Shown here in pieces: positions 1 to 9,221 of a DNA stretch of 64,000 nt. The notes under the pieces were generated by a model, which was not told the DNA's origin, searched no databases, and saw only the letters and a list, made by a program, of their open reading frames with translations. Where the stretch lies: the NCBI GenBank assembly GCA_020636195.1, contig JACJYH010000002.1, positions 62,001-126,000 on the forward strand, read 5' to 3'. Made by a program: the position numbers and the translations under genes. Position 1 is the first letter of the stretch. Each line of letters begins with the position of its first letter. This DNA is from Lewinellaceae bacterium. Its GTDB lineage: Bacteria > Bacteroidota > Bacteroidia > Chitinophagales > Saprospiraceae.

Positions 1-2370
1 AATATCACCATAGTAAGACAGCCAAAAGCAGAGGTAAAAGGACCTGGTACGGCATGCAATGCCAATACAGGCAATGGCTCTGTCACAGTAACGCTCTCAG
101 ACTTGTTAAAATCTGGATTCACAACAGGGGGTACTTGGAGTCAATCTCAAGGAACTCCGGTTTTACCTATTATTGGAGGGAAAGTTGATTTTACGGGTCA
201 GGTAATTGGATCACAGTTTAAATTCACCTATAGTTTACCTGCTGCTGATCCTTGTACTGATCTTATAGTTGAAGTGACAGTGGATGTTGTAGATTGCAAT
301 TGTCCTCCAATACTATTAAATAATCCGAGCCCACTCTGCAATGAAAGTGGTGTATTAGATTTGACTACCTTGGAGCAAACAGGCAATTCAGCCGGTATTT
401 GGAGTATAAAAAATAGTCAAGGAAATAATGAAAGTATTGCCAATAATATTTTTGATGTAAAAGGGAAAACTCCAGGAGTATATACATTGACTTATACACT
501 TACTCCAGCACCGGGAGGTAGCTGTACAAAAGAAAAATCAGTGATGCTCACAGTTGAACAGCAAAACACAGCAACATTAAGGGATACTATAGTATGCAAT
601 CAAATCAGTACCATCGGTGCTTCAACTTTAGATTTACGTGGTTTGATCGCATCACAAATAGGTTCAGGAAAATGGCTGGATGAAAACAAAGTGGAAATAG
701 CAAGTATACTCAATAAAAGTTTTGTTGGAGTAACCCCACAAATTCTGACGTATTACTTTACTATGACTTCAGTTTCTCCATGTGTAAATAGAGAAATACC
801 AGTGCAAATAGAAGTGTTAGACTGTAGCTGCCCTCAGATCACCTTGGGAACTATACCATCTATTTGTACGAATAATGTCAGTTTTGATCTAAGCCCTTAC
901 AATGATCCCGATGATGCAGGTTCATGGATTTCATCAAGTGCACAGCTTCTGATCAACAATAATATCATCAATCTTGTCGGTGTTCCTGCGGGTGTTTATG
1001 AGATTATTTATAGATTGTCAAATCCTCCGGCAGACCCATGCCCTAAGGAAAAGAAAGTCATGATAACAATCTTCAATCCAAAATCTGCAGGGACGGCCCG
1101 TGGTGCGGAGTTTTGCGTTGGATCCACTGACATCTTGAAATTGGCGGATAGATTAGAAAATGAGTCTCTTGGTGGCACATGGTCAGCTGTTAATGGCCCA
1201 ATTCCGGGTTTCAATGCTACATTAGGTCAGGTAGATTTGACGAATGTTCCGGCAGGTACATATACATTTAAATACAGTTTCACAAATCAAACTCCTTGCC
1301 CTGATGATGCAGAAGATCTCATTATAAAGATTAATTCCCTACCTGTAGCTGATGCTGGTGCTGACAAGATTTTCAATTGCAGTGTGAAATCTGCAGAGTT
1401 GGGGACATTAAACTCATCTTCAGGGACTAATATAGTCTATGAATGGACATTGAATGGACAAGTTGTTGGCGCTACTCAAAAATTGGTCGTAACCAAAGAA
1501 GGTCACTATACTCTTACGGTGAGGGACACATCTACAAATTGTGGACAATCTTCTGACGTTGTTGTAACCAAAGATGCTGATTTGCCACAATTTAATATTG
1601 AAGTGGATACGATGGCTTGTTTTGGTGATCGTGGCAAAATTGTTATTTCTGACATTTCTGGTGGTACTGCGCCATATCAATATTCTTTTGATGGTGGTAA
1701 AAACTTTTCATCATCACCTATTATGACAGGGTTGGGCAGTGGTCAGTATCAAATTATAGTTCGGGATGCCAATGGATGTGACAATGATCAATTTCCTATC
1801 ATCGTTTTGACAGAACCTCCATTGCTGACAGTTGATTTAGGATCTGATTTCCAAATGTTTTTAAATACAGATACTATCGTGAGTATTGATGGACAAATAT
1901 CTGCGGAAAATATTGGTTCAATTGTTTGGAAAATCAATGGAACTACTCAACCGGACTTGAACAATCAATTATCATTCTCCATAAAGATGAATGAAAACAA
2001 ACAAATTTCTGTGACTGTAACCGATATCAGCGGATGTGTTGCAACAGATGATTTAAATATTAATTTAGTAAGGTTGAAACCGGAATGTTTGCCAAACATT
2101 TTTACTCCTGATATTCAAGGAAATGGTAACAATACTTTCTCCATCAATTGCGAAGAGGTGGTTCAAATCAATAATTTTAGAATTTATGATCGATGGGGAA
2201 ATATGGTATATTATCAAGAAAGTCTTACTCCGCAAGATAGAAATAAGTTTTGGGATGGAAAATTTGCTGGGAAACCAGCCGAAGCAGGTGTGTATGTGTA
2301 TAGAGTAGATCTCACTTATGCTGATGGTTCGTCAGAGCTGAAGGCAGGTGATGTGACATTGATCAGATAG
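1..2370 (+). CDS. Large T9SS type B cell-surface protein, 3' end only (5' truncated by the window)
   Basis: The frame is open from base 1, so this is the C-terminal 789 residues of a longer protein; no start is visible. Three or more Ig-like or cadherin-like repeats are separated by a recurring DC(N/S)CP motif and are rich in paired cysteines. At about window residues 525-600 is a SprB-type repeat (GGTAPYQYSFDGG, then a GxYxIxVxDxxGC pattern). The last ~92 residues, from PNIFTP at residue 698, form the gliding-motility-associated type B sorting domain (FRIYDRWGNMVY, WDGKFAGKPAEAGVYVY). From the family, such proteins cross the outer membrane by type IX secretion and are anchored on or released from the surface, where they act in adhesion or gliding. 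The ligand is unknown. A terminator hairpin follows the stop. Confidence 0.9.
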   Translation, partial: NITIVRQPKAEVKGPGTACNANTGNGSVTVTLSDLLKSGFTTGGTWSQSQGTPVLPIIGGKVDFTGQVIGSQFKFTYSLPAADPCTDLIVEVTVDVVDCNCPPILLNNPSPLCNESGVLDLTTLEQTGNSAGIWSIKNSQGNNESIANNIFDVKGKTPGVYTLTYTLTPAPGGSCTKEKSVMLTVEQQNTATLRDTIVCNQISTIGASTLDLRGLIASQIGSGKWLDENKVEIASILNKSFVGVTPQILTYYFTMTSVSPCVNREIPVQIEVLDCSCPQITLGTIPSICTNNVSFDLSPYNDPDDAGSWISSSAQLLINNNIINLVGVPAGVYEIIYRLSNPPADPCPKEKKVMITIFNPKSAGTARGAEFCVGSTDILKLADRLENESLGGTWSAVNGPIPGFNATLGQVDLTNVPAGTYTFKYSFTNQTPCPDDAEDLIIKINSLPVADAGADKIFNCSVKSAELGTLNSSSGTNIVYEWTLNGQVVGATQKLVVTKEGHYTLTVRDTSTNCGQSSDVVVTKDADLPQFNIEVDTMACFGDRGKIVISDISGGTAPYQYSFDGGKNFSSSPIMTGLGSGQYQIIVRDANGCDNDQFPIIVLTEPPLLTVDLGSDFQMFLNTDTIVSIDGQISAENIGSIVWKINGTTQPDLNNQLSFSIKMNENKQISVTVTDISGCVATDDLNINLVRLKPECLPNIFTPDIQGNGNNTFSINCEEVVQINNFRIYDRWGNMVYYQESLTPQDRNKFWDGKFAGKPAEAGVYVYRVDLTYADGSSELKAGDVTLIR

Positions 2371-2382
2371 GTGCAAAATATT

Positions 2383-2414
2383 GGGAGTATTGATTTTCAG
2401 TGCTCCCTTTTCTT
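2383..2414 (+). terminator. Rho-independent terminator after the adhesin gene
   Basis: A 9-bp stem (GGGAGTATT at 2383-2391 with AGTGCTCCC at 2399-2407, two G-U pairs) closes a 7-nt loop and is followed by the T-rich tract TTTTCTT. It begins 12 bases after the stop codon at 2370, which is the expected place for the end of that transcript. Confidence 0.7.
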
Positions 2415-2500
2415 CACAAAGTTATTTTACCGTTAACATCGGTGTTAAATAGTCTTAAGGGATAGGACATAGTGATTTCTATTTCGTTTTAACAAAAAAT

Positions 2501-3046
2501 ATGAGATATATGTACAGAATAATCCCTTTCATGGCACTAATCATTTTTAGTGCTGTCAGTTGCACCACATCCAAGTCATTTTTTACTGAATCATTAAAAA
2601 ACAATTATAATTGGTCAGATAATGATTTAAAAAACATCCAGTTTTATATTTCAAACGATATCGTACTTTGGAATGAAATTCAAAGCGGTCAAAGTCGCAT
2701 CTCCAATGGTAAAATTAAAACCATTGATGGTAAAAAAATTGAAGAAGTGGTGATAAAAGCTGGCACGCCCGGCGTGTTTTTATTTTCTCCAAAAAAAGAT
2801 AATTTAGCTATCTCATTTGACCCTAACGATGATTCAAAATATTTGATTTTTGGGCCTTCCGACAAAATGAGGGGTAGATACGTACTTCTGGCAAAATCAT
2901 GGAATAATAATCTTGGCAAAGTGACATATGGTGATCAAATCTATAATACTTATGCTGCGAGCGCATTTGTCAATTTATTGGTTGATATCAATAGATCTGG
3001 ACGTACCAAAGTGGTTTCTTCTACACCGAGAGGTAGAAAAATTTGA
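2501..3046 (+). CDS. Hypothetical lipoprotein
   Basis: I do not recognise this 181-residue protein. Its N-terminus is a lipoprotein signal: a hydrophobic stretch followed by the lipobox FSAVSC with Cys21, so it is probably lipidated and held in the inner or outer membrane. The mature part is polar and looks beta-rich, with a repeated Gly/Asp turn pattern (ISNGKIKTIDGKKIEEV). The tail is basic (TPRGRKI). An in-frame ATG three codons downstream is an equally possible start. The gene sits alone between the adhesin terminator and a second lipoprotein, so context gives no role. A 9-bp AT-rich hairpin (3039-3060) overlaps the stop codon but has no U-run. Confidence 0.75.
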   Translation: MRYMYRIIPFMALIIFSAVSCTTSKSFFTESLKNNYNWSDNDLKNIQFYISNDIVLWNEIQSGQSRISNGKIKTIDGKKIEEVVIKAGTPGVFLFSPKKDNLAISFDPNDDSKYLIFGPSDKMRGRYVLLAKSWNNNLGKVTYGDQIYNTYAASAFVNLLVDINRSGRTKVVSSTPRGRKI

Positions 3047-3166
3047 TTTGGATCAAATTTAATGTCCAAAATAGGTGGGTTTAAAATTGAACAACAATGA
3101 GGTTGAAAGCGCAAGAAAGTTTCAAAACAAATAGCCAATAGCCTCATGATGTTTCATTTTTTTTCT

Positions 3167-3192
3167 TGAATATAATTTTTGTCTTATCTTTG
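3167..3192 (+). promoter_or_regulatory. Possible Bacteroidota-type promoter
   Basis: TATCTTTG at 3185-3192 fits the Bacteroidota -7 box TAnnTTTG, and TTG at 3167-3169 could be the -33 element. The 15-bp spacing is shorter than the usual 17-23, so the upstream half is doubtful. The start codon is at 3215. Confidence 0.35.
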
Positions 3193-3214
3193 GAACGAAT
3201 ATAAATCAATCAAC

Positions 3215-3793
3215 ATGAGACGTGCATTTTATTTAAGTTTTATTATTATAGGTTTTATTCTATCAGGATGTAAAAAAGAACCCGAAATCATAAAAGGTTG
3301 TCAGGACAGTTTAGCCGATAATTACGTTGCAAACGCAGATGAAGATGATGGCTCTTGCACTTATCAAAAACGTTATTTGGGAAATTATGTAGCTGATATT
3401 GTTTGTGATGGAGCTTTTAAAGATGCATTCTCTATGGGAAGTCTTTCGATCAATGAAACCATAGATAAATCAACTGTCAGCATCATTATTCAAACGAATA
3501 TTGGACCGCTTCCGGTAGCAGGTACTATCACCAGAGACAGCCTAAAAGTGGATGCAGTTTTACAAGATCTCAACATTGATAAAAAATTGATTAATTCAAG
3601 TTTAGATGAAGGCACTGTATTGACAGATATTACTTTGAAAAGTACAATGTCAATCAGTTCAGACAATAAAAACTTGGCAGGCCCATTGAGTGCAGTGATC
3701 AAAACAAAGGAAGATATTTTTATTTTTGGAGTTCCAATTGCCAAAGGATTTGAAATAAAAGACAACTGTACCATCGATGCTGTAAAACAATAA
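3215..3793 (+). CDS. Hypothetical lipoprotein with a Cys-bounded acidic motif
   Basis: This is a 192-residue protein of unknown function. I place the start at ATG 3215 because a lipoprotein signal then begins at once (MRRAFYLSF, lipobox ILSGC, Cys19); the open frame extends further upstream without a good start. Directly after the lipobox is a motif common in secreted Bacteroidota proteins: a pair of cysteines (29 and 48) bounding DNY-x-ADEDDGSC, which resembles a small Ca-binding loop (inference). The rest is beta-rich with many Ile/Thr/Ser residues. A TATCTTTG box lies 23 bases upstream of the start. The PaaG-like gene begins 5 bases after the stop, so the two are probably cotranscribed, although nothing links their functions. 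Confidence 0.75.
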   Translation: MRRAFYLSFIIIGFILSGCKKEPEIIKGCQDSLADNYVANADEDDGSCTYQKRYLGNYVADIVCDGAFKDAFSMGSLSINETIDKSTVSIIIQTNIGPLPVAGTITRDSLKVDAVLQDLNIDKKLINSSLDEGTVLTDITLKSTMSISSDNKNLAGPLSAVIKTKEDIFIFGVPIAKGFEIKDNCTIDAVKQ

Positions 3794-3798
3794 GTTTT

Positions 3799-4575
3799 AT
3801 GGATTTGATTTTAGTTGAAAAGGTAGATCAAATTTGCATTATTAAATTAAATCGACCTGAAAAATACAATAGTTTTATTCGACCTATGGCTTTGGAGTTT
3901 CAGGCTGTTTTGGATGAATGTGACAATGACGATTCCATAAGATGTGTTTTATTAACGGGTGAAGGTAAAGCTTTTTGTGCCGGTCAAGATTTAAATGAAG
4001 CCACAGATCCTGAAGGGCCCGAACTTTCCACAATTGTTTCTGAACACTACAATCCCATCATTTTAAAAATGCGACAACTCTCAAAACCCATTGTTGTCGC
4101 TGTCAATGGTGTTGCTGCCGGAGCCGGTGCAAACATTGCCTTAGCAGGAGATATTGTGCTTGCTGCAGAATCTGCATCTTTTATACAGGCATTTAGTAAG
4201 ATAGGTTTGATACCGGACAGCGGAGGTACCTACACACTACCTCGTTTGATTGGGTTCCAAAGAGCTTCAGCGTATATGATGCTAGGTGATAAAATTACTG
4301 CCAAAGTAGCCAAAGAAATTGGAATGATTTATGAATGGTATCCCGATGCAGAATTGATGAATCATGCTTTTGAGATATCAACACGACTATCCAATATGCC
4401 GACATACGGATTAGCACTTACAAAAAAAGCATTGAATGCAACATATAATCATTCATTAAATGACCAATTGGAAATGGAGGATCGTCTCCAAACATTGGCG
4501 GGAATGAGTGAAGATTATAAAGAAGGCACTACTGCATTTTTAGAAAAGCGAACTCCACAATTTAAAGGCAAATAA
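3799..4575 (+). CDS. Enoyl-CoA hydratase/isomerase family protein, PaaG-like
   Basis: This cytoplasmic crotonase-fold enzyme has 258 residues, the usual family length. The CoA-binding and oxyanion-hole segments are clear: AFCAGQDL at 58-65 and NGVAAGAG at 103-110. The segment IGLIPDSGG (135-143) carries an Asp at the second catalytic position, while the first glutamate of true hydratases is not present. That pattern matches PaaG (1,2-epoxyphenylacetyl-CoA isomerase) and related isomerases better than classical enoyl-CoA hydratase. No other phenylacetate genes are in the window, so the substrate is open; a role in fatty-acid or aromatic acyl-CoA breakdown is inference. The gene follows a lipoprotein gene by 5 bases and converges on the metalloprotease gene. 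Confidence 0.85.
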   Translation: MDLILVEKVDQICIIKLNRPEKYNSFIRPMALEFQAVLDECDNDDSIRCVLLTGEGKAFCAGQDLNEATDPEGPELSTIVSEHYNPIILKMRQLSKPIVVAVNGVAAGAGANIALAGDIVLAAESASFIQAFSKIGLIPDSGGTYTLPRLIGFQRASAYMMLGDKITAKVAKEIGMIYEWYPDAELMNHAFEISTRLSNMPTYGLALTKKALNATYNHSLNDQLEMEDRLQTLAGMSEDYKEGTTAFLEKRTPQFKGK

Positions 4576-4601
4576 TTGTTCTAAATCAAAGTTAATCGTT
4601 T

Positions 4602-7472
4602 TCAATAAATAGAAAACTTTTCATTTTGAATATGTCCATCCAGATACACAATATTTAGAATATACGTTCCTACTGCCATGTCTGAAACGTCGATGGATTC
4701 TGGAAATTGTTTGTTCCAATTCGACACTACAGCTCCACTCAATTGTAAAACGGTCATGTTTAAGATATCCGATCTTTCACCAATTACACTTATGTTCAAA
4801 TTGCTAGTTTTGTTGACCAATGTGGGTTTAATTTCAACGGTTGTTACTGTGGTTGGAATCACTTTTTCTATATTTGAATAAACAGCTTTTCCGTTGTGAT
4901 CTACCATTTTTACTCTGTAATACGATTTTGATGTGATTGGCTCGTCTAAAAATACATTATCCTGTTTCAAATTCTCATTACTCCAAATATTTACTTGAGA
5001 AAATGCAATTCCATCAGAACTACGTTCCAAAATATACTTGGATAATTCGACGATATTATCGATACTCCATGATAAATATGGACGGTTACCACTCTTTAAT
5101 TCTGCGGTTAAGCGAGTATCTTCAATAGCCAAACCTATTGCGTTGGCCGCAGCAATGTTGAAATTATCGACTAAAAATCCGTCTGCGTTATATCCAGCGC
5201 TAAATATTCCTGATACTGAAGCTACGAACCTGAATGCCACATTGGAATTCCCGGACAGAAAGCTGATATCAATTGATTTTGGAACATAATGAGTTGGCGT
5301 GGAAAAAAAGTTTGTCCAACCTATTTGATCTGTGAAAACCTGTGTAGCAAGAGCACATGGTTGATTTGGCCCAGTCGTGTAAAAACTAAGATCATCACCC
5401 AATCTAGTCCATGTACTGCCACCATCTATGGAATATTGAAGCTGCATTCCAGCAGGTCCGTTACAAAACATGGTGTGTACACTCAAATCGAAGTTTAATG
5501 AGTAGTTGTAATATTGTGTAAGATCGAATTTAGGCGTAAATAAAGCACTTTTTGTGGTGGCAACAGGCAATGTTGATGATAGCCCTGTTTTCCAAGCGTT
5601 GGTATTTGTATATAGTGGGCTTGAACTTGTACCGCTGGATGTGCCTTTTTCCCATAGATTGACAGTGCCAGAGATGGTGAATGGGCAAAACATCATACCT
5701 GAATAATCCATATTTCCTCCTTGTGCCACTGTGAACGGTGCAATAAAAGTAGGCAAGATATTGACTGCATTTTGTATTGTTGTGGTATGGATGCCATTAA
5801 CGGTGAGGGACACATCATAGGTACCTGATGTAGTGTAGGTAACCACTGGTGAAGCAGAAGTAGATGTTTGGCCATTACCAAAATCCCAAAAATATGATGT
5901 TCCATTGACGGATGTATTATTGAACTGAGCTTGATGATTTTCCCATCCTAAAGGATTTTGAACATTGAAGAATGCACACCCTTGAGATGTAGGACTTTCT
6001 ATAATGATCCTCTGTAGGGCACTGAAACTTGAGCCACAAATATTATACACGAAGACTTCATATTTTTTACATATTTCAAATCCGGGAGGTGTTATAGTCA
6101 ATGAGTTCTGAGTTGTGGTGAAGGATTGCAAAAAAGTACTTTGACCTTTTTCTCTGACTTTGACCAAGTATTCTCCTTGGCTGGTAGCATTCCATTGTGC
6201 ATTAAATGAAGTTTGAGTTATATTTGAAATGGAAATATTTTCTACTCTATCGCAAAGTACTGGCCCACATGGATCCAAACATGCACTACCTTGATTTGTA
6301 ATTTGGGGTCCGATTGCTGACTTGGATAATGCTGACCATAGAGAAGTGCTTGTAACTGTGGGTGACAAGATATATCCTGTGGTTGCATCGTGAACACCAT
6401 TAAGATTATGTCCGATTTCGTGTGCCAGCATGACTTCTAGAAGTGCTGCGGTATTTGTCCAATCTTCAAGGATTGCTATTGCATTTGCCATGCAATAGAG
6501 ATTAGTACTTTGATAGGCTAATCCTACTGTGGCACCAACAAGGTCTCTATTAGTCCAAAAATGTGCTCCATTAAATGTGTGTTCAAAACCACCGGCTTGT
6601 ACCCATGCGTTGAATTCTGCCAATAAAGCGGTTGGTGAAGTAGTGGTTGACAATGGGTCGCAGCTTGTGCAGGTAGATATCACCAATTCTGAAATTTCAA
6701 AATTGAGACCGTCGTCAAAATTGACAGTGCCATTATAATCATAATGAATTTCTGCATTATTTAGTACTGCGATGACATGATTGATGACATTGTCCACACC
6801 ACTGTGCGCCGGATCTGTGTACATACTGTAATCCGCAAGAACAGCTATTTTGGTTTTAAAACAATTTCCTGTTCGAAGCCCTTCATTTTCAGTATGTTTG
6901 TCTTCCATTTCTTGTGTGACATTAGGGTTTCTACATGTGTATGAAGCATATTCAGGTGCGATATCGCTATCCTTGTAAAGAACAAATTCATTAGATGGCT
7001 TTGATGACTCATAGTAAGTCATTGGTTCTATATGCCACTGAGTTTCATTTGAAATAACAGTTCCATAAACAAAATTATCATTTGTGGTTAGCCTGATCTG
7101 CATTTTCCCATCAGTGGAATAACCTTGATAAGTATTTAGATTTTTTGGAAGACGGTGATTGTAATATCCATTTTCTGCAAGTATTTTGATGGGAACGTCT
7201 ATTGGACAAATATCGTTTTTCTCTAAATTAAACGTTATCGACTCATTGCCAAAGTCGATCTGAATATTGGATAGTGATCTATTGTTATTCCCACTACGAC
7301 TTTCAGAATTCAATTTTAAAATTTTAAAATCCTTGAGTATCTTGTCAATTTTCAGTAATTGAAGATTGCTTTTTTCTTGTGATACTAAAGACATTTGCTG
7401 CTGACCATAGCTAGTCAGTGTTGTTACTAATACCAATAACAGAGAATAAAAGGTTGTAAGATAATTGTGCAT
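4602..7472 (-). CDS. Secreted reprolysin-like zinc metalloprotease with FnIII, PKD and T9SS type A domains
   Basis: This is a 956-residue exported protease. A Sec signal (about 1-23, ending TSYGQ) is followed by a propeptide-like region to ~200. The catalytic domain (~205-400) carries the zinc-binding site HEIGHNLNGVHD at 351-362, the M12B/reprolysin form HExxHNxxxxHD. After it come a fibronectin type III-like domain (~405-490), a PKD domain (~500-570, SYFWDFGNG), a jelly-roll-like region and a T9SS type A sorting domain (last ~80 residues). It should be secreted across the outer membrane and degrade extracellular protein. Odd point: the Met-turn reads YILSPTV, with Leu where metzincins normally have Met. 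A well-spaced promoter lies ~100 bases upstream. Confidence 0.9.
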   Translation of the reverse strand: MHNYLTTFYSLLLVLVTTLTSYGQQQMSLVSQEKSNLQLLKIDKILKDFKILKLNSESRSGNNNRSLSNIQIDFGNESITFNLEKNDICPIDVPIKILAENGYYNHRLPKNLNTYQGYSTDGKMQIRLTTNDNFVYGTVISNETQWHIEPMTYYESSKPSNEFVLYKDSDIAPEYASYTCRNPNVTQEMEDKHTENEGLRTGNCFKTKIAVLADYSMYTDPAHSGVDNVINHVIAVLNNAEIHYDYNGTVNFDDGLNFEISELVISTCTSCDPLSTTTSPTALLAEFNAWVQAGGFEHTFNGAHFWTNRDLVGATVGLAYQSTNLYCMANAIAILEDWTNTAALLEVMLAHEIGHNLNGVHDATTGYILSPTVTSTSLWSALSKSAIGPQITNQGSACLDPCGPVLCDRVENISISNITQTSFNAQWNATSQGEYLVKVREKGQSTFLQSFTTTQNSLTITPPGFEICKKYEVFVYNICGSSFSALQRIIIESPTSQGCAFFNVQNPLGWENHQAQFNNTSVNGTSYFWDFGNGQTSTSASPVVTYTTSGTYDVSLTVNGIHTTTIQNAVNILPTFIAPFTVAQGGNMDYSGMMFCPFTISGTVNLWEKGTSSGTSSSPLYTNTNAWKTGLSSTLPVATTKSALFTPKFDLTQYYNYSLNFDLSVHTMFCNGPAGMQLQYSIDGGSTWTRLGDDLSFYTTGPNQPCALATQVFTDQIGWTNFFSTPTHYVPKSIDISFLSGNSNVAFRFVASVSGIFSAGYNADGFLVDNFNIAAANAIGLAIEDTRLTAELKSGNRPYLSWSIDNIVELSKYILERSSDGIAFSQVNIWSNENLKQDNVFLDEPITSKSYYRVKMVDHNGKAVYSNIEKVIPTTVTTVEIKPTLVNKTSNLNISVIGERSDILNMTVLQLSGAVVSNWNKQFPESIDVSDMAVGTYILNIVYLDGHIQNEKFSIY

Positions 7473-7574
7473 GATATACTTTAAAAAAAAATAAAATAAT
7501 CAGGCGCTATATCAAATAGGTTGGTTTAAAATATTGGTATTTTAAAGGTTGGGAATGAAATATAATTTCAATTA

Positions 7575-7605
7575 CAAAAGTAAAACAAAGAATCTAATCT
7601 AACAA
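7575..7605 (-). promoter_or_regulatory. Bacteroidota-type promoter for the metalloprotease gene
   Basis: On the minus strand TTG (7605-7603), a 20-bp spacer and TACTTTTG (7582-7575) match the Bacteroidota housekeeping consensus TTG-N17-23-TAnnTTTG. Transcription would start near 7569 and give a leader of roughly 95 nt before the ATG at 7472. Confidence 0.55.
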
Positions 7606-7704
7606 ATATTTATTATAAAAAAATTTAATATGTTACAAAAAAGTACATTACCGAATCAAAATTACAAAAAATTGCCGTTTTACGACTAAAAATGGGGATG
7701 AAAA

Positions 7705-8637
7705 TCATTGTCTTATACCAGCCAACAAATAAAGAACCGCCATCCTGATGGCGACACCATTTTCTACTTGATCGAGAATGATGGCTTGATTTGAATCTGC
7801 CACATCACTAGTGATTTCTATGCCTCTATTGATTGGGCCAGGATGTAAAATGAGAATTTCTTTATTAATAGATTCTAACAACTCCTTGTTGATGCCAAAA
7901 TGGTTGGTATATTCTCTTAATGAAGGGATGTATTTTGTATTTTGTCTTTCTAGTTGAATTCTAAGAATATTTGCAGCATCGCACCACTGCAAAGCTTTGC
8001 GTACATCATCGATAACTGTAACTCCGAGTGCTTCTATGTGCTTTGGGATGAGCGTTCTTGGTCCGCAAACCGCAACATTGGCACCAAGCATCTGCAAACA
8101 AAATATATTGCTCAGTGCAACTCTACTGTGGATGATGTCTCCGACAATCACTATGTTTTTTCCTTGCAATGTTCCCATTTTTTCTTTGATGCTGAACGTA
8201 TCCAGCAAAGCTTGGGTAGGATGCTCATGTGTGCCGTCGCCGGCATTGATGATGTGAGCATCTATGTGTCTAGACAAGAAATGGTGTGCCCCGGGAGCTG
8301 GATGGCGCATGACTACCATATCCACTTTCATTGCAAGGATATTTTTTATGGTGTCGAGTAGGGTTTCACCCTTGTTAACAGAGGAAGAAGATGAAGCAAA
8401 ATTCACCACATCAGCTGAGAGTCTCCTTTCAGCCAATTCAAATGAGATGCGTGTTCTTGTAGAATTTTCAAAAAAAACATTTGCAATGGTAACATCACGT
8501 AAGGATGGAACTTTTTTTATCGGTCTATTGATGACATCTTTGAATTCTTCAGCGGTAGCGAAAATCTTTTCAATATCTTCTTGTGTGATATACTTTATTC
8601 CTAAAAGGTGATTTGTACTAAGTTGAGAATTGAACAT
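7705..8637 (-). CDS. pyrB: Aspartate carbamoyltransferase catalytic subunit
   Basis: This 310-residue enzyme joins carbamoyl phosphate and aspartate to make N-carbamoylaspartate, the first committed step of pyrimidine synthesis, in the cytoplasm. The carbamoyl-phosphate site FFENSTRTRISFE (55-67) is intact, as are HPTQALLD and the C-terminal HPGPINRG. Length matches the catalytic chain; no regulatory subunit PyrI is nearby. It begins 5 bases after pyrR on the same strand, the classical pyrR-pyrB pairing, so the two are almost certainly cotranscribed. An in-frame ATG-led alternative start is not needed because homology runs to the N-terminus. About 230 bases, including a promoter for the next gene, separate it from the metalloprotease gene. 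Confidence 0.97.
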   Translation of the reverse strand: MFNSQLSTNHLLGIKYITQEDIEKIFATAEEFKDVINRPIKKVPSLRDVTIANVFFENSTRTRISFELAERRLSADVVNFASSSSSVNKGETLLDTIKNILAMKVDMVVMRHPAPGAHHFLSRHIDAHIINAGDGTHEHPTQALLDTFSIKEKMGTLQGKNIVIVGDIIHSRVALSNIFCLQMLGANVAVCGPRTLIPKHIEALGVTVIDDVRKALQWCDAANILRIQLERQNTKYIPSLREYTNHFGINKELLESINKEILILHPGPINRGIEITSDVADSNQAIILDQVENGVAIRMAVLYLLAGIRQ

Positions 8638-8642
8638 CTTGA

Positions 8643-9215
8643 TTAAAAACTACTTGGTTTCCCTGAATGTAAAATTATTTGGTCTTGACCGTCTTTTTCT
8701 TTCCACTGAACTTCCACATATGCATTTTCTAAAGCATCAACGGCCATGCCGACATAATTTGCTTGGATTGGAAAGTGGCGATTGAATCTTCTATCCACCA
8801 TACACAGCAATTCTATCGAAGCAGGCCTACCTAAATCTTGTAGTGCGGTGATAGCTGCATGGACAGTTCTCCCTGTATATAGTACATCGTCCACCAATAA
8901 TATCTTCATTTTGTCAATCCCAAAGTCTATATTTGTTTTGGAAGCCTTGATAGGTGTGGAACGAATCCTATAGTCATCTCTATAGAATGCAATATCCAAT
9001 TTGCCGTATTGAAAGGATTGGCTATCCAAAGAACTTCGAAGAACTTTTACCAACCTATCTGCCATTAAAACACCTCTTTCTTGGATGCCTATGATACAAA
9101 GCTTTTCTATAGCCTCGTGGTTTTCTAATACCTGAAAGGCTAATTTCTGAATGATCAGATCAAATCTAATGCTGTCTGCTATCTGCCTAGGAAAATATTT
9201 TGAGACAGAATCCAT
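8643..9215 (-). CDS. pyrR: Bifunctional pyr operon regulator / uracil phosphoribosyltransferase
   Basis: This 190-residue phosphoribosyltransferase-fold protein carries the PRPP-binding loop ILLVDDVLYTGRT (105-117) and the PyrR hallmark VDRRFNRHFPIQANYVG near the C-terminus. In Firmicutes PyrR binds pyr mRNA and attenuates transcription when UMP is high, with a side activity making UMP from uracil and PRPP. Whether it regulates RNA in Bacteroidota is not shown, and I see no clear PyrR-binding anti-antiterminator in the 5-base gap to pyrB. It lies 6 bases downstream of the secreted propeller-like gene, so transcription may read in from there. Confidence 0.95.
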   Translation of the reverse strand: MDSVSKYFPRQIADSIRFDLIIQKLAFQVLENHEAIEKLCIIGIQERGVLMADRLVKVLRSSLDSQSFQYGKLDIAFYRDDYRIRSTPIKASKTNIDFGIDKMKILLVDDVLYTGRTVHAAITALQDLGRPASIELLCMVDRRFNRHFPIQANYVGMAVDALENAYVEVQWKEKDGQDQIILHSGKPSSF

Positions 9216-9221
9216 ATCAGA

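Noticed and set aside
3039..3060. 9-bp AT-rich hairpin overlapping the stop of the first lipoprotein gene
   Set aside because: The stem has only two G-C pairs and no U-run follows, so it is not a convincing terminator.
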